Source: Pseudonocardia sp. T1-2H
GTDB lineage: Bacteria > Actinomycetota > Actinomycetes > Mycobacteriales > Pseudonocardiaceae
Length of the DNA: 64,000 bases
Reading direction: 5' to 3'
NCBI RefSeq assembly: GCF_038039215.1
Contig: NZ_JBBPCL010000001.1
Coordinates: 930,001 to 994,000, forward strand
Shown piece after piece: positions 1 through 11,593 of the stretch (its first letter is position 1; each line of letters begins with the position of its first letter). Below the pieces are notes generated by a model that was not told where the DNA came from, ran no database searches, and saw only the letters and a program-made list of their open reading frames with translations. A program made the translations under genes and the position numbers.

Positions 1-2966
<2,966 letters not shown>

Positions 2967-2997
2967 CGCCTCCGGCCCCCTGCCGCCTCCGGCTCCC

Positions 2998-3052
2998 TGC
3001 CGCTTGAGTGGCTCAAGTGCCAGCTTCAGCTGCTCGAGCCACTCAAGCGGCA
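2998..3052. terminator. Bidirectional terminator, 17-bp perfect stem
   Basis: Arms 2998-3014 and 3036-3052 are perfect reverse complements with a 21-base loop. The hairpin lies between the converging Pth2-like gene and dinG and can serve both. It has no T tract, as is common in actinobacteria. Confidence 0.7.
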
Positions 3053-3103
3053 GAACGTCGTCAATGCTCTGCGGCAGCCCCGCACGGGGTGCGCCGGTGA
3101 GGG

Positions 3104-5134
3104 TCAGACGTCGCGGAGCCGGCGCAGGGCCGCCCGCACCTTCTCGGGATCGGTCGTCTGCCAGAACGGCGGCAGGCTCGCCCGGAGGAACCCGCCGTAC
3201 CGGGCCGTCGCGATCCGGGGGTCCAGGATCGCGACGACGCCCCGGTCGTTCATCCCGCGCAGCAGCCGGCCCGCACCCTGGGCGAGCAGCAGCGCGGCGT
3301 GGGTCGCGGAGACCGTGAGGAAGCCGTTGCCGCCCCGGGCGTCCGCGGCCCGCTGACGGGCCGACACGAGCGGGTCGTCCGGGCGCGGGAACGGGATCCG
3401 GTCGATGATCACGCAGGACAGGGACGGCCCGGGCACGTCGACGCCCTGCCACAGCGACAGGGTGCCGAACAGGCACGTCTCCTCGTCCTCGGCGAACCGT
3501 TTGACCAGCAGCATCGTCGAGTCGTCCCCCTGGCAGAGCAGGGGGACGGACAGCCGTCCCCGCAGCGCCTCGGTGGCCTGCTTGGCGGCGCGCATGGAGG
3601 AGAACAGCCCGAGAGTCCGGCCGCCGGCGGCGTCGACCAGCTCGGCGATCTCGTCCAGGTAGGCGGGCGCGAGGCCGTCGCGGCCGGGCGGGGGCAGGTG
3701 CTTCGCGGTGTAGAGGATCCCGCTGCGCGCGTGGGCGAACGGCGAGCCGACGTCCATGCCCTTCCACCGCGGGACGTCCTTGTCCTTCACCGGGTCGTCC
3801 TCCGGGGCCGTTCCCTCCGGCGGGAGGCCCCACTGCCGGGCCAGCGCGTCGAAGGAACCGCCGAGCGCGAGCGTCGCCGAGGTGAGGACGGTGGTCCGCG
3901 TTCCGAACAGCCGCTCCCGCAAAAGCCCGCCGACCGCCAGCGGCGCCGCCCGCAGCACCTTGAACCGGGCGTTGTCCGGGCCCTGCTCGCCCAGCCACAC
4001 GACGTCGTAGCGCGTGGCCGGGTCCTCCTGCTCGAAGGTCTTCAGCACCCGGACGGCGACCTCGGACACCTCGTCCAGCAGCGCGAGCGCGAGCTTGCGG
4101 CCGGTGGCGCCCTCCGGGTCCTCCCGGCGTTCGCCGCCCAGGGCCTGCCGGCACATCGCGGCGGCGTCGACGATCGACCGCAGCGCGCCGGACGCGGAGC
4201 GCGGCAACGACTCCCAGCGTCCGGGAGGCAGGTCCTCGAGGGTGAGCCCGAAGCCCTCGCCCGCCTCGGCGAGCCGGTCGGCCAGATCCTGGTCGACGAG
4301 CTTTCCGCAGCGCCGGGCCGCAGCGGCGACGGTGCCCGCGGTGAGCTCCGCGGTGGCCGCGCCGGTGACCCGGTCCACGAGCTCGTGCGCCTCGTCGATC
4401 ACGACGACGTCGTGCTCCGGGAGCACCGACGCGTCGCCCATCGCGTCGATCGCCAGCAGCGCGTGGTTCGTGACGACGACGTCCGCACGCCCGGCCTCGG
4501 CCCGCGCCTTCTCGGCGAAGCAGTCCTCGCCGACCGGGCACCGGGCCGCGCCCAGGCACTCCCGCGCCGTCACCGACACCTGCCGCCAGGCGTTGTCCGG
4601 GACGCCCGGAACGAGCTCGTCCCGGTCCCCGGTCTCGGTGTCCGACGCCCAGTCGTGCAGGCGCTTCACGTTGCGGCCCAGGGCGGAGATGGCGAACGCG
4701 TCGAAGAGCTGCTCCTCGGCGGGGTCCTCGCCCATCGCGTCGTCGCCGTGCAGCTTGTTGAGGCAGAGGTAGTTCCTGCGGCCCTTGAGGATCGCGAACG
4801 TGGGCGCGCGCCCGAGCAGCGGCTTGAGCGACTTCGCGACTCGCGGGAGGTCCCGGTCCACGAGCTGGCGCTGCAGCGCGATCGTGGCGGTGGAGATGAC
4901 GACCGTGGTGTCCCGGGCCATCGCATGCCGGATCGCCGGGACGAGGTAGGCCAGGGACTTCCCCGTGCCCGTGCCGGCCTGCACCGCGAGGTGCTCGCCG
5001 CTGGACAGCGCCTTGCGGACGGCCTGCGCCATCGCGTCCTGCCCCTCGCGGCGCGCGCCCCCGACCGCCGTGACGGCCGCCTCGAGCAGCTCGGCCACGC
5101 CGGGGAGGTCGGTCTTGGCGGGAGCGGCAGGCAC
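3104..5134 (-). CDS. dinG: ATP-dependent DNA helicase, DinG/XPD family
   Basis: A 676-residue superfamily 2 helicase of the DinG/YoaA type, which unwinds DNA damage or replication intermediates 5' to 3'. Visible motifs are Walker A AGTGTGKSLAYL (about residues 57-68), the DEAH box VVVIDEAHELVD, a cysteine group between them suited to an Fe-S cluster (YLCLNK, RECLGAARCPVGEDCF), and late helicase motifs including QGAGRLLR. The start is GTG. It is divergent from the thioesterase gene and corresponds in position to Rv1329c beside pncB. Confidence 0.93.
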   Translation of the reverse strand: MPAAPAKTDLPGVAELLEAAVTAVGGARREGQDAMAQAVRKALSSGEHLAVQAGTGTGKSLAYLVPAIRHAMARDTTVVISTATIALQRQLVDRDLPRVAKSLKPLLGRAPTFAILKGRRNYLCLNKLHGDDAMGEDPAEEQLFDAFAISALGRNVKRLHDWASDTETGDRDELVPGVPDNAWRQVSVTARECLGAARCPVGEDCFAEKARAEAGRADVVVTNHALLAIDAMGDASVLPEHDVVVIDEAHELVDRVTGAATAELTAGTVAAAARRCGKLVDQDLADRLAEAGEGFGLTLEDLPPGRWESLPRSASGALRSIVDAAAMCRQALGGERREDPEGATGRKLALALLDEVSEVAVRVLKTFEQEDPATRYDVVWLGEQGPDNARFKVLRAAPLAVGGLLRERLFGTRTTVLTSATLALGGSFDALARQWGLPPEGTAPEDDPVKDKDVPRWKGMDVGSPFAHARSGILYTAKHLPPPGRDGLAPAYLDEIAELVDAAGGRTLGLFSSMRAAKQATEALRGRLSVPLLCQGDDSTMLLVKRFAEDEETCLFGTLSLWQGVDVPGPSLSCVIIDRIPFPRPDDPLVSARQRAADARGGNGFLTVSATHAALLLAQGAGRLLRGMNDRGVVAILDPRIATARYGGFLRASLPPFWQTTDPEKVRAALRRLRDV

Positions 5135-5240
5135 TCGTCGACCTTATCCGGCCCCCCGACAGCCCGGGGCGGAACCGTTCATCGACGCGGTCGGCGCCGG
5201 TCCGCAACCGTGCGGGCACGCTCGGTGAAACGTGGCAGGT

Positions 5241-5257
5241 CCCACACGTGATGTGGG
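5241..5257. promoter_or_regulatory. Small inverted repeat in the dinG/thioesterase promoter gap
   Basis: CCCACA and TGTGGG flank a 5-base spacer in the 160-base divergent gap. It could be an operator for either gene. The arms are short and chance is a real alternative. Confidence 0.25.
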
Positions 5258-5294
5258 GCGGCCGATTCGGCAGGTGGACGGGGGTCTGGCCATC

Positions 5295-6185
5295 ATGGCG
5301 AGGGTGACGTCCACCGAAATCCGACCCGATCCCGCGCTGTACCCGAAGGTCTTCGAGCCCACGGCCCGCTACAGCGATCTCGACCCGAGCCGTCGCATCG
5401 GCCGGGAGGCTCTCGTGCGCTGGTTCGAGGACGCGCGCGTCGCCGTCGAGCTCGACGCGTTCGGGGCCGACCTCGCCGACCGGCAGCGCGCCCGGGTGGG
5501 CCAGCTGCTGGTGTCGGTGAAGGTCGACGTGATCGCACCGCTGCGGATCGCCGGCCGGTACCGGGTCGGGATCGGCGTGAGCCACATCGGGACGAAGTCG
5601 TTCTCCTACTCCTACGGCGTCTTCGCCGGGGACGATCTGGTCGCCACCGGCGAGTCGACGAGCGTCTACACCGAGGGCGGCGTGACGACGGCGATCCCCG
5701 CGGACCTGCGGGAGGCACTGCTCGAGGTGGAACTCCCGGGCGCCGGACACGGCCGGGTCGAGTTCGAGCCGTCGCGGCTCGTCCGGGAGAACTACCCGTT
5801 CCGCTACGACGTGCGCACCCGCTTCGGTGACCTCGACACCAACCGGCACGTCAACAACGTGGCGCTGGCCGGCTGGTACCTCGACGGTCTCGCCGAGCTG
5901 CACACCGACGTCCTGGGCTACCCGGTCGGTGGCCCGCTCGACGGCCTCGAGCCCAGCTCGCTGCACGTCGAGTACCTCGCCGAGGTGCGCTTCCCCGGTA
6001 TCTACCAGCTGCGCGTCGGCCTCGTCGACATCGACGACACCCAGGCCCGCTACGCCTGCGGCCTCTTCGACGGCCGCCGCTGCATCGGGCTCGCCGACGC
6101 CGTCGGCGCCCACAGCACGCACGACACGGACGGCGACCAGGTCGATCTCGGCGCCGCGCTCCAGCCGTTCCGCATGAAGGGCTGA
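5295..6185 (+). CDS. Acyl-CoA thioesterase-like protein with two hot-dog domains
   Basis: About 296 residues with two 4-hydroxybenzoyl-CoA thioesterase-type hot-dog units. The first begins near residue 20 (ARYSDLDPSRRIG), the second near residue 180 (TRFGDLDTNRHVNN); the D-x-N/S-x-H pattern is the active-site region in this family, and the second copy fits it better. Such proteins hydrolyse acyl-CoA thioesters; the substrate is unknown. I chose the ATG at 5295 because residues upstream of it look like non-coding promoter sequence; a GTG at 5232 is the alternative. A strong hairpin follows. Confidence 0.8.
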   Translation: MARVTSTEIRPDPALYPKVFEPTARYSDLDPSRRIGREALVRWFEDARVAVELDAFGADLADRQRARVGQLLVSVKVDVIAPLRIAGRYRVGIGVSHIGTKSFSYSYGVFAGDDLVATGESTSVYTEGGVTTAIPADLREALLEVELPGAGHGRVEFEPSRLVRENYPFRYDVRTRFGDLDTNRHVNNVALAGWYLDGLAELHTDVLGYPVGGPLDGLEPSSLHVEYLAEVRFPGIYQLRVGLVDIDDTQARYACGLFDGRRCIGLADAVGAHSTHDTDGDQVDLGAALQPFRMKG

Positions 6186-6205
6186 CGTCCTCCGAACACG
6201 GGTCC

Positions 6206-6240
6206 ACGGCCGCGCATCCGCTTTCCGGATGCGCGGCCGT
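6206..6240. terminator. Bidirectional terminator, 15-bp stem, 5-base loop
   Basis: Arms 6206-6220 and 6226-6240 are perfect complements around CTTTC. It sits between the converging thioesterase and pncA genes. Confidence 0.85.
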
Positions 6241-6248
6241 TCGCGTTC

Positions 6249-6800
6249 CTAGCCGACGGTCACGCCGGCGTCGCGCAGCACGTCCAGGGCCTTGTCGGTG
6301 GTCGCCGGCGCGACCCCGGCGCAGTGCTCCAGCAGCACGGTCACCGCGAAACCGGCCGCGTTCGCGTCGAGGGCGGTCGCGCGGACGCAGTGGTCCGTGG
6401 CGATCCCGACGACCTCGACGGCGTCGACGCCCCTGTCCCGCAACCAGTCCGCCAGCCCGACCCCGTTCGGCTCCGTGCCCTCGAAGCCGGAGTACGCGGC
6501 GGTGTGGTGGCCCTTGTCGAACACCGCGTCGACGAGGGCGACGTCCAGCGCCGGATGGAACGACGCGCCCGGCGTGCCCGCACGGCAGTGCGGCGGCCAG
6601 GTGTCCACGAAGTCCGGGGTGTCGCTGAAGTGCGCGCCGGGGTCGACGTGGAAGTCCCGCGTCGCGACGACGTGGTCGTACCCGCCGTCGCGGGCGAGCC
6701 GGGACACGCTCTCGGCGACCGCGGCGCCGCCCGTGACGGCGAGCGAGCCGCCCTCGCAGAAGTCGTTCTGGACGTCGACGACGATCAGTGCCCTGCTCAT
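6249..6800 (-). CDS. pncA: Nicotinamidase
   Basis: PncA hydrolyses nicotinamide to nicotinate in NAD salvage and is the enzyme that activates pyrazinamide in mycobacteria. The 183 residues contain the full catalytic set: Asp9 in VVDVQNDF, Lys96 in FDKGHH and Cys138 in TDHCVRAT. The metal ligands Asp49, His51, His57 and His71 are all present, at the numbering known for M. tuberculosis PncA. It lies one base after pncB on the same strand, so the next enzyme of the route is in the same operon. Confidence 0.96.
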   Translation of the reverse strand: MSRALIVVDVQNDFCEGGSLAVTGGAAVAESVSRLARDGGYDHVVATRDFHVDPGAHFSDTPDFVDTWPPHCRAGTPGASFHPALDVALVDAVFDKGHHTAAYSGFEGTEPNGVGLADWLRDRGVDAVEVVGIATDHCVRATALDANAAGFAVTVLLEHCAGVAPATTDKALDVLRDAGVTVG

Positions 6801-6801
6801 G

Positions 6802-8106
6802 TCAGGACCTCCCCTCGAACACGGTCGGGATGGCGGGCTCGCCGCGGGAGAGCTTCAGCCCCTCCCACGGCACCGAGACGAGCGCGGCGCGCAGGTGCTC
6901 GCGGGACTGGTCCAGCGACGGCAGGTCGTCTGCGCGCTTCCCGCTGCGGACCAGCGTGATCGGCAGCACGCGGTCGTTCGGCCCGACCTCCGGCGAGGCG
7001 GTGACGGGGTACACGACCTCCTCGACCGCCGTGCCGGTCGGCTTGAAGCGGCGCAGCGCGGACTTGCGGCCCCCGCGGGACTCCTTCGAGCTCGACCGCT
7101 TGGCCACCGGCCGCCCGTCCACCTCGACGAGCTTGTAGACCATGCCCGCGGTCGGTGCACCGGATCCGGTGACGACCGAGGTGCCGACGCCGTAGGCGTC
7201 GACGGGTTCGGCACGCAACGAGGCCAGCGCGTACTCGTCGAGGTCACCGGACAGGACGATCCTCGTGCCGGTGGCGCCGAGGGAGTCCAGCTGCTCGCGG
7301 GCCTGGCGGGCGAGCACCCCGAGGTCGCCGGAGTCGATCCGGACCGCTTCGAGCTCGGGTCCGGCGGCCTCGATCGCGTTCTCGATCCCCTTGCGGATGT
7401 CGTAGGTGTCGACGAGCAGGGTCGTCTTGACGCCGAGGGCCTCGACCTGGCTGCGGAAGGCACTGAGCTCGTCGTCGTGCAGCAGGACCCAGGCGTGTGC
7501 GGCGGTGCCGGCCGTCGGGATGCCGTGCCGGCGACCGGCCTCCAGGTTGGAGGTGGCGCTGAACCCGGCCAGATGGGCGGCGCGGGCCGAGGCGACCGCG
7601 GCCTCCTCGTGGGTCCTCCGCGAACCCATCTCGATCAGCGGCCGGGACCCGGCGGCGGTGACCATCCGGGCCGCGGCCGAGGCCACGGCGCTGTCGTGGT
7701 TGAAGATCGACAGCGCCAGCGTCTCGAGGACGACCGCGTCCGCGAAGGAGCCGGTCACCGTCAGGATCGGGGAGCCGGGGAAGTACAGCTCGCCCTCGGG
7801 GTAGCCGTCGATGTCACCGGCGAAGCGGTAGTCCGCGAGCCAGTCCAGGGTGCGCTGGTCCAGCGACCCGACCAGGGACGCGAGCTCGGACTCACCGAAC
7901 CGGAAGTCCTCCAGCGCGTCGAGGAACCGGTCGGTCCCCGCGACGACGCCGTAGCGGCGGCCGTCCGGCAATCGGCGCGCGAACAGCTCGAAGGTGCACT
8001 GCCGGTCGGCGGTGCCGTCGGCCAGTGCCGCGGCGACCATGGTCAGCTCGTACATGTCGGTGAGGAGCGCGGTGGAAGCGCCCGTCCCGTCCGCGACGCG
8101 GGTCAT
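6802..8106 (-). CDS. pncB: Nicotinate phosphoribosyltransferase
   Basis: PncB joins nicotinate to phosphoribosyl pyrophosphate to give nicotinate mononucleotide, using ATP. The 434-residue protein begins with the family's ALLTDMYELTM segment and has FELFARRLP, the GSRRTHEEAA region, the RIDSGDLG phosphate-binding segment near residue 260 and the GVGTSVVTGSG motif. It heads an operon with pncA and matches the place of pncB1 (Rv1330c) between dinG and clpS. The start ATG is at 8106, divergent from clpS. Confidence 0.95.
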   Translation of the reverse strand: MTRVADGTGASTALLTDMYELTMVAAALADGTADRQCTFELFARRLPDGRRYGVVAGTDRFLDALEDFRFGESELASLVGSLDQRTLDWLADYRFAGDIDGYPEGELYFPGSPILTVTGSFADAVVLETLALSIFNHDSAVASAAARMVTAAGSRPLIEMGSRRTHEEAAVASARAAHLAGFSATSNLEAGRRHGIPTAGTAAHAWVLLHDDELSAFRSQVEALGVKTTLLVDTYDIRKGIENAIEAAGPELEAVRIDSGDLGVLARQAREQLDSLGATGTRIVLSGDLDEYALASLRAEPVDAYGVGTSVVTGSGAPTAGMVYKLVEVDGRPVAKRSSSKESRGGRKSALRRFKPTGTAVEEVVYPVTASPEVGPNDRVLPITLVRSGKRADDLPSLDQSREHLRAALVSVPWEGLKLSRGEPAIPTVFEGRS

Positions 8107-8161
8107 GGCGTGAGCCTATGTGCCGTCCTGCGCCTCGGGGTGTGCGTGTCACCATGGAGGC

Positions 8162-8458
8162 ATGTCCGCGCCGCTCAGCTCGCCGACCCGCCAGGTGGAT
8201 CCTGCCGTCGACGAGGAGACCACCGGCGACACACCCTGGCAGGCTGTCGTCTGGAACGACCCCGTCAATCTCATGTCCTACGTGACGTACGTGCTGCAGA
8301 AGCTCTTCGGCTATCCCGAGCCGAAGGCGACGGCGCTCATGCTGGACGTCCACCACAAGGGGAAGGCCGCGGTGTCGTCCGGGGACAAGGACAAGATCGA
8401 GACGGACGTCGCCAAGCTCCACGCGGCCGGCCTCTGGGCCACCATGCAGCGCACGTGA
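8162..8458 (+). CDS. clpS: ATP-dependent Clp protease adaptor ClpS
   Basis: ClpS delivers N-degron substrates to the Clp ATPase. The 98-residue protein has the family core: WNDPVNLMSYV, the helix YVLQKLFGY, and MLDVHHKGKAAV with the histidine of the ligand pocket. The N-terminal 25 residues are the usual flexible tail. ATG 8162 has GGAGG only 1-2 bases ahead, which is unusually close, but no better in-frame start fits the family. It overlaps the DUF2017 gene by 4 bases, as with Rv1331-Rv1332. Confidence 0.93.
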   Translation: MSAPLSSPTRQVDPAVDEETTGDTPWQAVVWNDPVNLMSYVTYVLQKLFGYPEPKATALMLDVHHKGKAAVSSGDKDKIETDVAKLHAAGLWATMQRT

Positions 8459-9006
8459 ACGGCTGGAAGCGCTCCGGACGCGGGACGAAGGCCCGGCTCG
8501 TCGCGACGTTCGAGGAGCAGGAGTCGACGGTCCTGCGCGGCCTGGTCGGCGAGGTGCGGCAGATGCTGGAGGGACGCGCGAGCGAGGCGCCCGTCGACGA
8601 GCTCGCCGCCCTCACGGGCATCCGCACCGGGCCGTCGAAGCGGCCGGACGACCGCGTGCTCGCCCGGCTGCTCCCGGACTTCACCAGCGAGGACATGGAC
8701 CTCGCCGCGGGCCTGCGGTCCTTGCACGAGCCCGAGCTGATCGAGGGCAAGCAGAACGCGGCCCAGGCCGTGCTGGACGCGTTGCCGGAGGCGGGCGGGA
8801 AGGTCGAGCTGACGCCCGAGCAGTCCGACGTGTGGCTGACCGCGCTCAACGACGTCCGGCTGGCGCTCGGGACGGCGCTGGACATCAGCGAGGAGATGCC
8901 GGAGGAGCTGCCGCCGGACGACCCGCGCGCGCCGCACCTCGGGGTGTACCAGTGGCTGACGTTCGTGCAGGATTCGCTGGTTCAGGCGCGGACCAGGCTG
9001 CTGTAG
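8455..9006 (+). CDS. DUF2017 family protein
   Basis: 183 residues, mostly helical and acidic, starting with a GTG that overlaps the clpS stop. It matches the DUF2017 family (Rv1332 type), which is nearly always next to clpS in actinobacteria. Recognisable features are a helical start rich in FEEQE and LRGLVGEVRQML, and a C-terminal segment HLGVYQWLTFVQDSL. The function is not known. The strict coupling with clpS suggests a part in regulated proteolysis, which is inference. Confidence 0.8.
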   Translation: MNGWKRSGRGTKARLVATFEEQESTVLRGLVGEVRQMLEGRASEAPVDELAALTGIRTGPSKRPDDRVLARLLPDFTSEDMDLAAGLRSLHEPELIEGKQNAAQAVLDALPEAGGKVELTPEQSDVWLTALNDVRLALGTALDISEEMPEELPPDDPRAPHLGVYQWLTFVQDSLVQARTRLL

Positions 9007-9075
9007 ACCGTTCACGATCGCGAACCCCTCGGCCGAAGTGGTCCCGCGCGCGGGACGGCCTGAGATCATGGGCGG

Positions 9076-9465
9076 GTGACCTCGCCGAGCGACTCCGTCG
9101 ACGCCGCTGACATCCGCCGGGTCGACGACGCGCAAATCGTCTGGACGGACGCGGTGCCGACGGTGGGTGGGGCGCCGGGGCAGGTCCGGTTGGAGCCGGA
9201 GGTGGCGCGGGCCTTCTCGGCGAGGCTGGGGGAGGTCATCGAATCTGTCTTGGAGGCCGTCCTGCTCCTCGACCCGGTACGGACAGCCTTTCCGGATATC
9301 GATCCCGTGAGTCGTAACGCGGCGATTCAGTCGATGAGAATGATCAATGACGCTCGTGCATACCTGGCACGGTGGCATAGTCATCTGGTGGACGCACGGA
9401 CTGCGCTCGACTCGCAGCTTGCCGCTTATGCGAATGTCGATTATCAGAATAGAGCGCGCGCGTGA
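9076..9465 (+). CDS. Hypothetical protein, first gene of a lower-GC three-gene cassette
   Basis: 129 residues with no family I can name. The second half is helical, with repeated Ala, Arg and Asp. It has no signal peptide or membrane segment. Size and helical content are compatible with a small WXG100-like partner, but no WXG motif is present. It starts with GTG and overlaps the DUF3558 gene by 4 bases, so the two are coupled. Base composition falls within this gene and stays lower through the next one. Confidence 0.6.
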   Translation: MTSPSDSVDAADIRRVDDAQIVWTDAVPTVGGAPGQVRLEPEVARAFSARLGEVIESVLEAVLLLDPVRTAFPDIDPVSRNAAIQSMRMINDARAYLARWHSHLVDARTALDSQLAAYANVDYQNRARA

Positions 9466-10046
9466 CAGGTACTCGTCCGGCGATCACACCCCTTATTTCG
9501 GTCGTGCTTGCAGTCACTCTGTCTGCATGCTCGTCGGCTACTCGGATGGGTGATCAGGAACTAAAAGCTGGGTCGCAGCCTTCGGTTAGTGCGCCCCCTG
9601 TGCAATATCTTCCCAAGGTGGCTCACCCGCGAGATTCCCGGGGCGTCCGCGCATGTCTGCTTCTCGATGCTGATCAACTCCTGTCGCTAGGTCTCGTCGG
9701 GGCCACCGCCACAGATGCTTCTAACGCTAACGCTTCTGCCTGTGATTGGAAATCTGGTGACGCTTCATACAGTGCAGGTATCGCCCTCAGTGCCGGTCGT
9801 GATCTCGACCTGTATTACTCCCTTCGGGATACTTTTCCGATCTTCGAACCCGAAGAGATCTCCGGTTATCCAGCGGTGCGAGTCAGTGATGCGGCGAGTG
9901 CGTCGTGTGTAATTCTAGTTGGCAACGCTGATGATCAAGCGTTGTCGGCTCGGGCAGACGGACTAGGTAGCCCGCGAAGAGATTACTGTGCAGTCGCACG
10001 TGATGTCGCGGCAGCCGCTTTGCAGTCGTTGCCTCCACGTCGCTGA
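9462..10046 (+). CDS. DUF3558-type lipoprotein
   Basis: 194 residues. The N-terminus is a lipoprotein signal with a hydrophobic run ending at the lipobox LSAC (cysteine about residue 23), so the mature protein should be anchored outside the membrane. The following domain has the DUF3558 pattern: RACLLLDADQLLSLGL, a central CDW, and a late SCVILV and DYCA. DUF3558 proteins are common in Pseudonocardiaceae and of unknown function. Composition is unlike the neighbours: bases 9721-9780 hold only 29 G or C of 60. Probably acquired together with its two neighbours. Confidence 0.7.
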   Translation: MTGTRPAITPLISVVLAVTLSACSSATRMGDQELKAGSQPSVSAPPVQYLPKVAHPRDSRGVRACLLLDADQLLSLGLVGATATDASNANASACDWKSGDASYSAGIALSAGRDLDLYYSLRDTFPIFEPEEISGYPAVRVSDAASASCVILVGNADDQALSARADGLGSPRRDYCAVARDVAAAALQSLPPRR

Positions 10047-10061
10047 TTGGGAGCCTGAAGA

Positions 10062-11384
10062 ATGACGCAAGGTTATGAAGGAACCGGTATTGATTTCTCT
10101 GTGATGTCGATCGAACAGATTCGCGATCCTGTGGTTGCCGGCAGCGCTACGAATGATCTCCAGGGTGCGGCCGACCTGATGGCGCAGGTCGCGCAGAAAC
10201 TCACCGCAGCCTGCGACGACCTCCACCAGCTCCACCGGGACTACTCCTCCGCGCACGAAGGTGCGGCCGCCGACGCCACCCGCGACTATCTGGTCAGGCT
10301 CGCGGAGCCCGGGCTGATCGGCGTGGGCAAGTTCAACCTCGCTTCGACGGCGCTGCAGGACCAGAGCACCTACTTCGCCAAGGTCACCACCGACGTCGCC
10401 GGTCAGCAGGACCAGGCCGCGGTCTCGCACGCCGCGACCGTCTACCAGGACAACACCAACCACAACCTCGCGAACTGGTTCCAGGTGTTCCCGCCGCCGA
10501 CGGTCGCGCAGCCCGACTCGTCGATCGTCGCGGGATCGTCGGTTCCCGACTGGCCGCAGGGCTCTGGCGGCGCGGATCGGACGTATTCGGCTTCGGAAGC
10601 CACTGCGATTGCGGGCGCGCCGGGCGTTGGCACTACCGAGGCGGCAGGAGTTGGTGCGGCCGCGCCGGGTGCTTCGGGCGGCATCGGCTCAGGTGGCACC
10701 GGCGCTGTCGCGCCACCCTTGGCGGTCGGGGCCGTGGGAACCGGGAGCGCGGCGTCGGGCGGGCGATCCGGCGGATCGGCCGCGAGGGACGCAGGACTCC
10801 GCGACCGTGTCTCCACTCTCAGCCCGTCCGAGATCGACGCCGCCCGGGCGACCAACTCAGGCTCGGCAGGCTCGGCGGGCAGCCTCAGAACCCCAGCGCC
10901 GTCCGCCGCCGACGTCTCGTTCGGATACGGCGGAGGGGTCTCGGCGTCCAACAGCCCGGGCGTGCGCTCGTCCGCCGGGCGCACGGGATGGGGGACGGGG
11001 GAGCCCGAGGTCGGGGCTCCCGCTACTCGCGGGCCCGGCTCCGGTCGCCCACCCGGTGCCGGGACGACGGGCGCTCCCGGTGGTCGGTTCGGCTCCGGAC
11101 TGTCCTCGGAGGCCGTCCGCGGCGGGACGACGGGTGGTGAAGGTCCCCTGCAGCCTCGCGGTGGCAGCGGCGGACCGGTGGTGGAGGAGGCCCCGCGCTC
11201 GGCCTCGCCACGCGGTGGTGGGCAGTCCGGGATGAGCCACATGCCGTTCATGGCCGGTGGTCCGGGCTCGGGCGGCGGGGGAGAGGAGCATGCGCGACCT
11301 GCGTGGCTCGTCGAGGACGACCCGGAGTCGATCTGGCTCTCGGGGCTCCCTCCGCACGGGCCGGGCGTGATCCGCCCGGGCTAG
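10062..11384 (+). CDS. PPE-like secreted protein with Gly/Pro/Ser-rich tail
   Basis: 440 residues in two parts. Residues 1-140 are helical and resemble the alpha-helical hairpin of PPE/WXG-type ESX substrates, with a run of Ala, Gln, Leu and Asp heptads (DLMAQVAQKLTAACDDL). Residues 145-440 are low complexity, rich in Gly, Ser, Pro and Ala, ending in a short acidic segment (LVEDDPESIWLSGLPP). There is no signal peptide, which fits type VII secretion. Upstream are the unknown protein and the DUF3558 lipoprotein; I see no ESX machinery here. The assignment rests on architecture. Confidence 0.55.
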   Translation: MTQGYEGTGIDFSVMSIEQIRDPVVAGSATNDLQGAADLMAQVAQKLTAACDDLHQLHRDYSSAHEGAAADATRDYLVRLAEPGLIGVGKFNLASTALQDQSTYFAKVTTDVAGQQDQAAVSHAATVYQDNTNHNLANWFQVFPPPTVAQPDSSIVAGSSVPDWPQGSGGADRTYSASEATAIAGAPGVGTTEAAGVGAAAPGASGGIGSGGTGAVAPPLAVGAVGTGSAASGGRSGGSAARDAGLRDRVSTLSPSEIDAARATNSGSAGSAGSLRTPAPSAADVSFGYGGGVSASNSPGVRSSAGRTGWGTGEPEVGAPATRGPGSGRPPGAGTTGAPGGRFGSGLSSEAVRGGTTGGEGPLQPRGGSGGPVVEEAPRSASPRGGGQSGMSHMPFMAGGPGSGGGGEEHARPAWLVEDDPESIWLSGLPPHGPGVIRPG

Positions 11385-11399
11385 AGGGGGCGGACAGTG

Positions 11400-11509
11400 C
11401 GACTCGCGTGGTCCCAGAGCGCGACTCGCGTGGTGCTGGAGCGCGACTCGCGCGGTCTCAGGGCGCGGCTCGCGCGGTCTCACGTCCCGACTCGCCGGGG
11501 GTGAGGGCC
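11400..11509. repeat. Five tandem 22-bp repeats, GACTCGC family
   Basis: The core CGACTCGC (once CGGCTCGC) recurs at 11400, 11422, 11444, 11466 and 11488, exactly 22 bases apart. Units also share a GG and CTCAG-like middle. The array follows the PPE-like gene directly and ends before the mec promoter. The same unit and period recur at 56520. Confidence 0.8.
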
Positions 11510-11593
11510 CGGTGGCGGGAATGTACGGACTTTTGGTGTGAGCCGTGTCGGTAGATGTGCGGTCACGTATGTCGGGCACGTACGCTTCAGGAC

